Of a stretch of 64,000 nucleotides of DNA, positions 62,871 through 64,000 are shown in pieces (position 1 is the stretch's first letter; each line of letters opens with the position of its first letter). Source of the stretch: Lepus europaeus (lineage: Eukaryota; Chordata; Mammalia; Lagomorpha; Leporidae); NCBI RefSeq assembly GCF_033115175.1, contig NC_084835.1, forward strand, positions 55,862,948-55,926,947, written 5' to 3'. The notes under the pieces were generated by a model. The model saw nothing but the letters and a program-made list of their open reading frames with translations. It was not told where the DNA came from and did not search any database. Made by a program: the position numbers and the translations under genes.

Positions 62871-63278
62871 CCCTGCACTGGGTTTTGAATTGTTTATTAA
62901 CGCCCTGTGCTTCAGATGGTCTCCAGCTGGAAAGGGAAGTGAGGTGAAGAACAAAGACGGGGGAGGGCACTGTCAACTCACAGTAACCAAAAGTCCAGCA
63001 CTGCAAGAATTCAAAATGCAAAACTTCCAGACTGAAATTGGCTCAAGGTACATCACATGCCCAGTGGTGCTAAACCGCCTCACTCTCATACCTGGGTTAT
63101 TTTTGAATCAAGGTTCATATCTGCAGGGCAACTTTCTAAGTCTGTGACAACATACAGATTTCAGCAACATCAATACGGGAGTAGAATCCAAGTTAAATGT
63201 CTGTGGCCTTATTCTTACAGTGCTTTAATCAGAGTGATATCAGTTTGCAGAATGCTTTTCTGTATTTTGTATATTTAA
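62871..63278. other. Unrecognised stretch
   Basis: No exon or named repeat recognised. Confidence 0.4.
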
Positions 63279-63615
63279 TTTTTTTTTAAAGACTTTATTT
63301 ATTTGTTTGAAAGTCAGAGTTACACAGAGAGAAGAGAGGCAGAGAGAGCAAGAGAGAGAGAGAGAGAGAGAGGTCTTCCATCCAATGGTTCACTCCCCAA
63401 TTGGCCGCAACGGCCAGAGCTGTGCCAATCCAAAGCCAGGAGCCAGGAGCTTCCTCTGGCTCTCCCACAGTGACTTGAGCCATCTTCCACTGCTTTCCCA
63501 GGCTGAGCAGAGAGCTGGATTGAAGTGGAGCAGCTGGGTCTCGAACCAGCACCCATATGGGATGCCAGTGCTTCAGGTCAGGGCTTTAACCTGCTGCGCC
63601 ACCGCGCTGGCCCCT
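63279..63615 (-). repeat. C SINE
   Basis: TAATTTTTTTTTAAAGACTTT start, (GA)n, end CACCGCGCTGGCCCC; duplication TAATTTTT-like on both sides. Confidence 0.92.
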
Positions 63616-63692
63616 AATTTTTCTTTTAACAACCTTGTGAGGGAAGAATGGAGAGGATCATGGCCAGTCTGCTGATAAAGAAGCTGAGGGGT

Positions 63693-64000
63693 GGGGCTGG
63701 CATTATGGCACAGTGAGTTAAGCCACCTCTTGTGACACCAGCATTCCATATTAGAGTGCTGGTTCTAGTCCCAGGTTGCTCCACTTCCAATCTATCTCCC
63801 TGCTAATGCACACCCTGGGAAATCAGTGGATGATGGCCCAAGTACTTGGGTCACTGCACCCACATAGGAGACCCAGATGGGGTTCCTGGCTCCTAACTAT
63901 GACCTGACCCAGGCCTGGCTGTTGCAGGCATTTGGGGTGTGAACCAGCAGATGGAAGTTCACTCTGTCTCTCTGTCTTTGTCTCTCTATTGCTCTGTCTT
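63693..64000 (+). repeat. C SINE, cut by window end
   Basis: GGGGCTGGCATTATGGCACAG head, core, CCAGCAGATGG (63943-63953), (CT) region running off the window. Confidence 0.9.

Noticed and set aside
1..64000. CRISPR array, operon, phage or bacterial defence system
   Set aside because: No spaced direct repeats or prokaryotic gene structure. Regular repeats are SINEs, LTR units or microsatellites in mammalian DNA.

Overview
This window is lagomorph nuclear DNA, almost certainly rabbit (Oryctolagus cuniculus) or a close leporid. The evidence is the very large number of C SINEs. These are the leporid-specific, tRNA-derived repeats with a GGCCGGCGCCGTGGCT head and either a CTGCCTGTC-A(n) or an AAATAAATAAATCTT tail. 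The layout is a mammalian gene with split exons, GT-AG introns and CpG-island promoters. There are no prokaryotic features.

Region 1 (1-2.8 kb) is a CpG-rich promoter at about 1.95-2.76 kb with a consensus minus-strand splice donor. By human gene order (SEH1L followed by CEP192 in the same direction) it is probably the CEP192 promoter and first non-coding exon. Region 2 (3.7-22.9 kb) is the complete SEH1L gene on the minus strand. Nine coding exons were resolved to the base and join to a 423-codon reading frame without a break. An alternative last exon at 5952-5964 adds Arg-Lys-His-Ser and a stop, giving the 360-residue isoform. SEH1L is a beta-propeller protein of the nuclear-pore Y complex and of GATOR2. 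Its CpG-island promoter lies at 22.16-23.0 kb.

Region 3 (23-64 kb) lies upstream of SEH1L, and I find no host exon in it. It is stacked transposons: an antisense old L1 (24.8-27.8 kb) holding nested C SINEs and a solo LTR; an antisense L1 with recognisable ORF2 (29.2-34.3 kb); and a broken sense-strand ERVL provirus of about 12.8 kb (37.0-49.8 kb). The ERVL has LTR, gag, reverse transcriptase, RNase H, integrase and dUTPase remnants in order, and no env. It is itself cut by a MaLR LTR, a second solo LTR and many SINEs. Old L1 and MLT1/MaLR fragments with further SINEs fill 52-64 kb.

No novel enzyme or defence system is visible. The best leads are the LTR with a triple 31-bp repeat, the near-complete ERVL with its dUTPase region, two exact CTCF-core matches in the repeat desert, a C SINE carrying 20 bp between two A-tails, and the codon-repeat proline run and alternative terminus of SEH1L.
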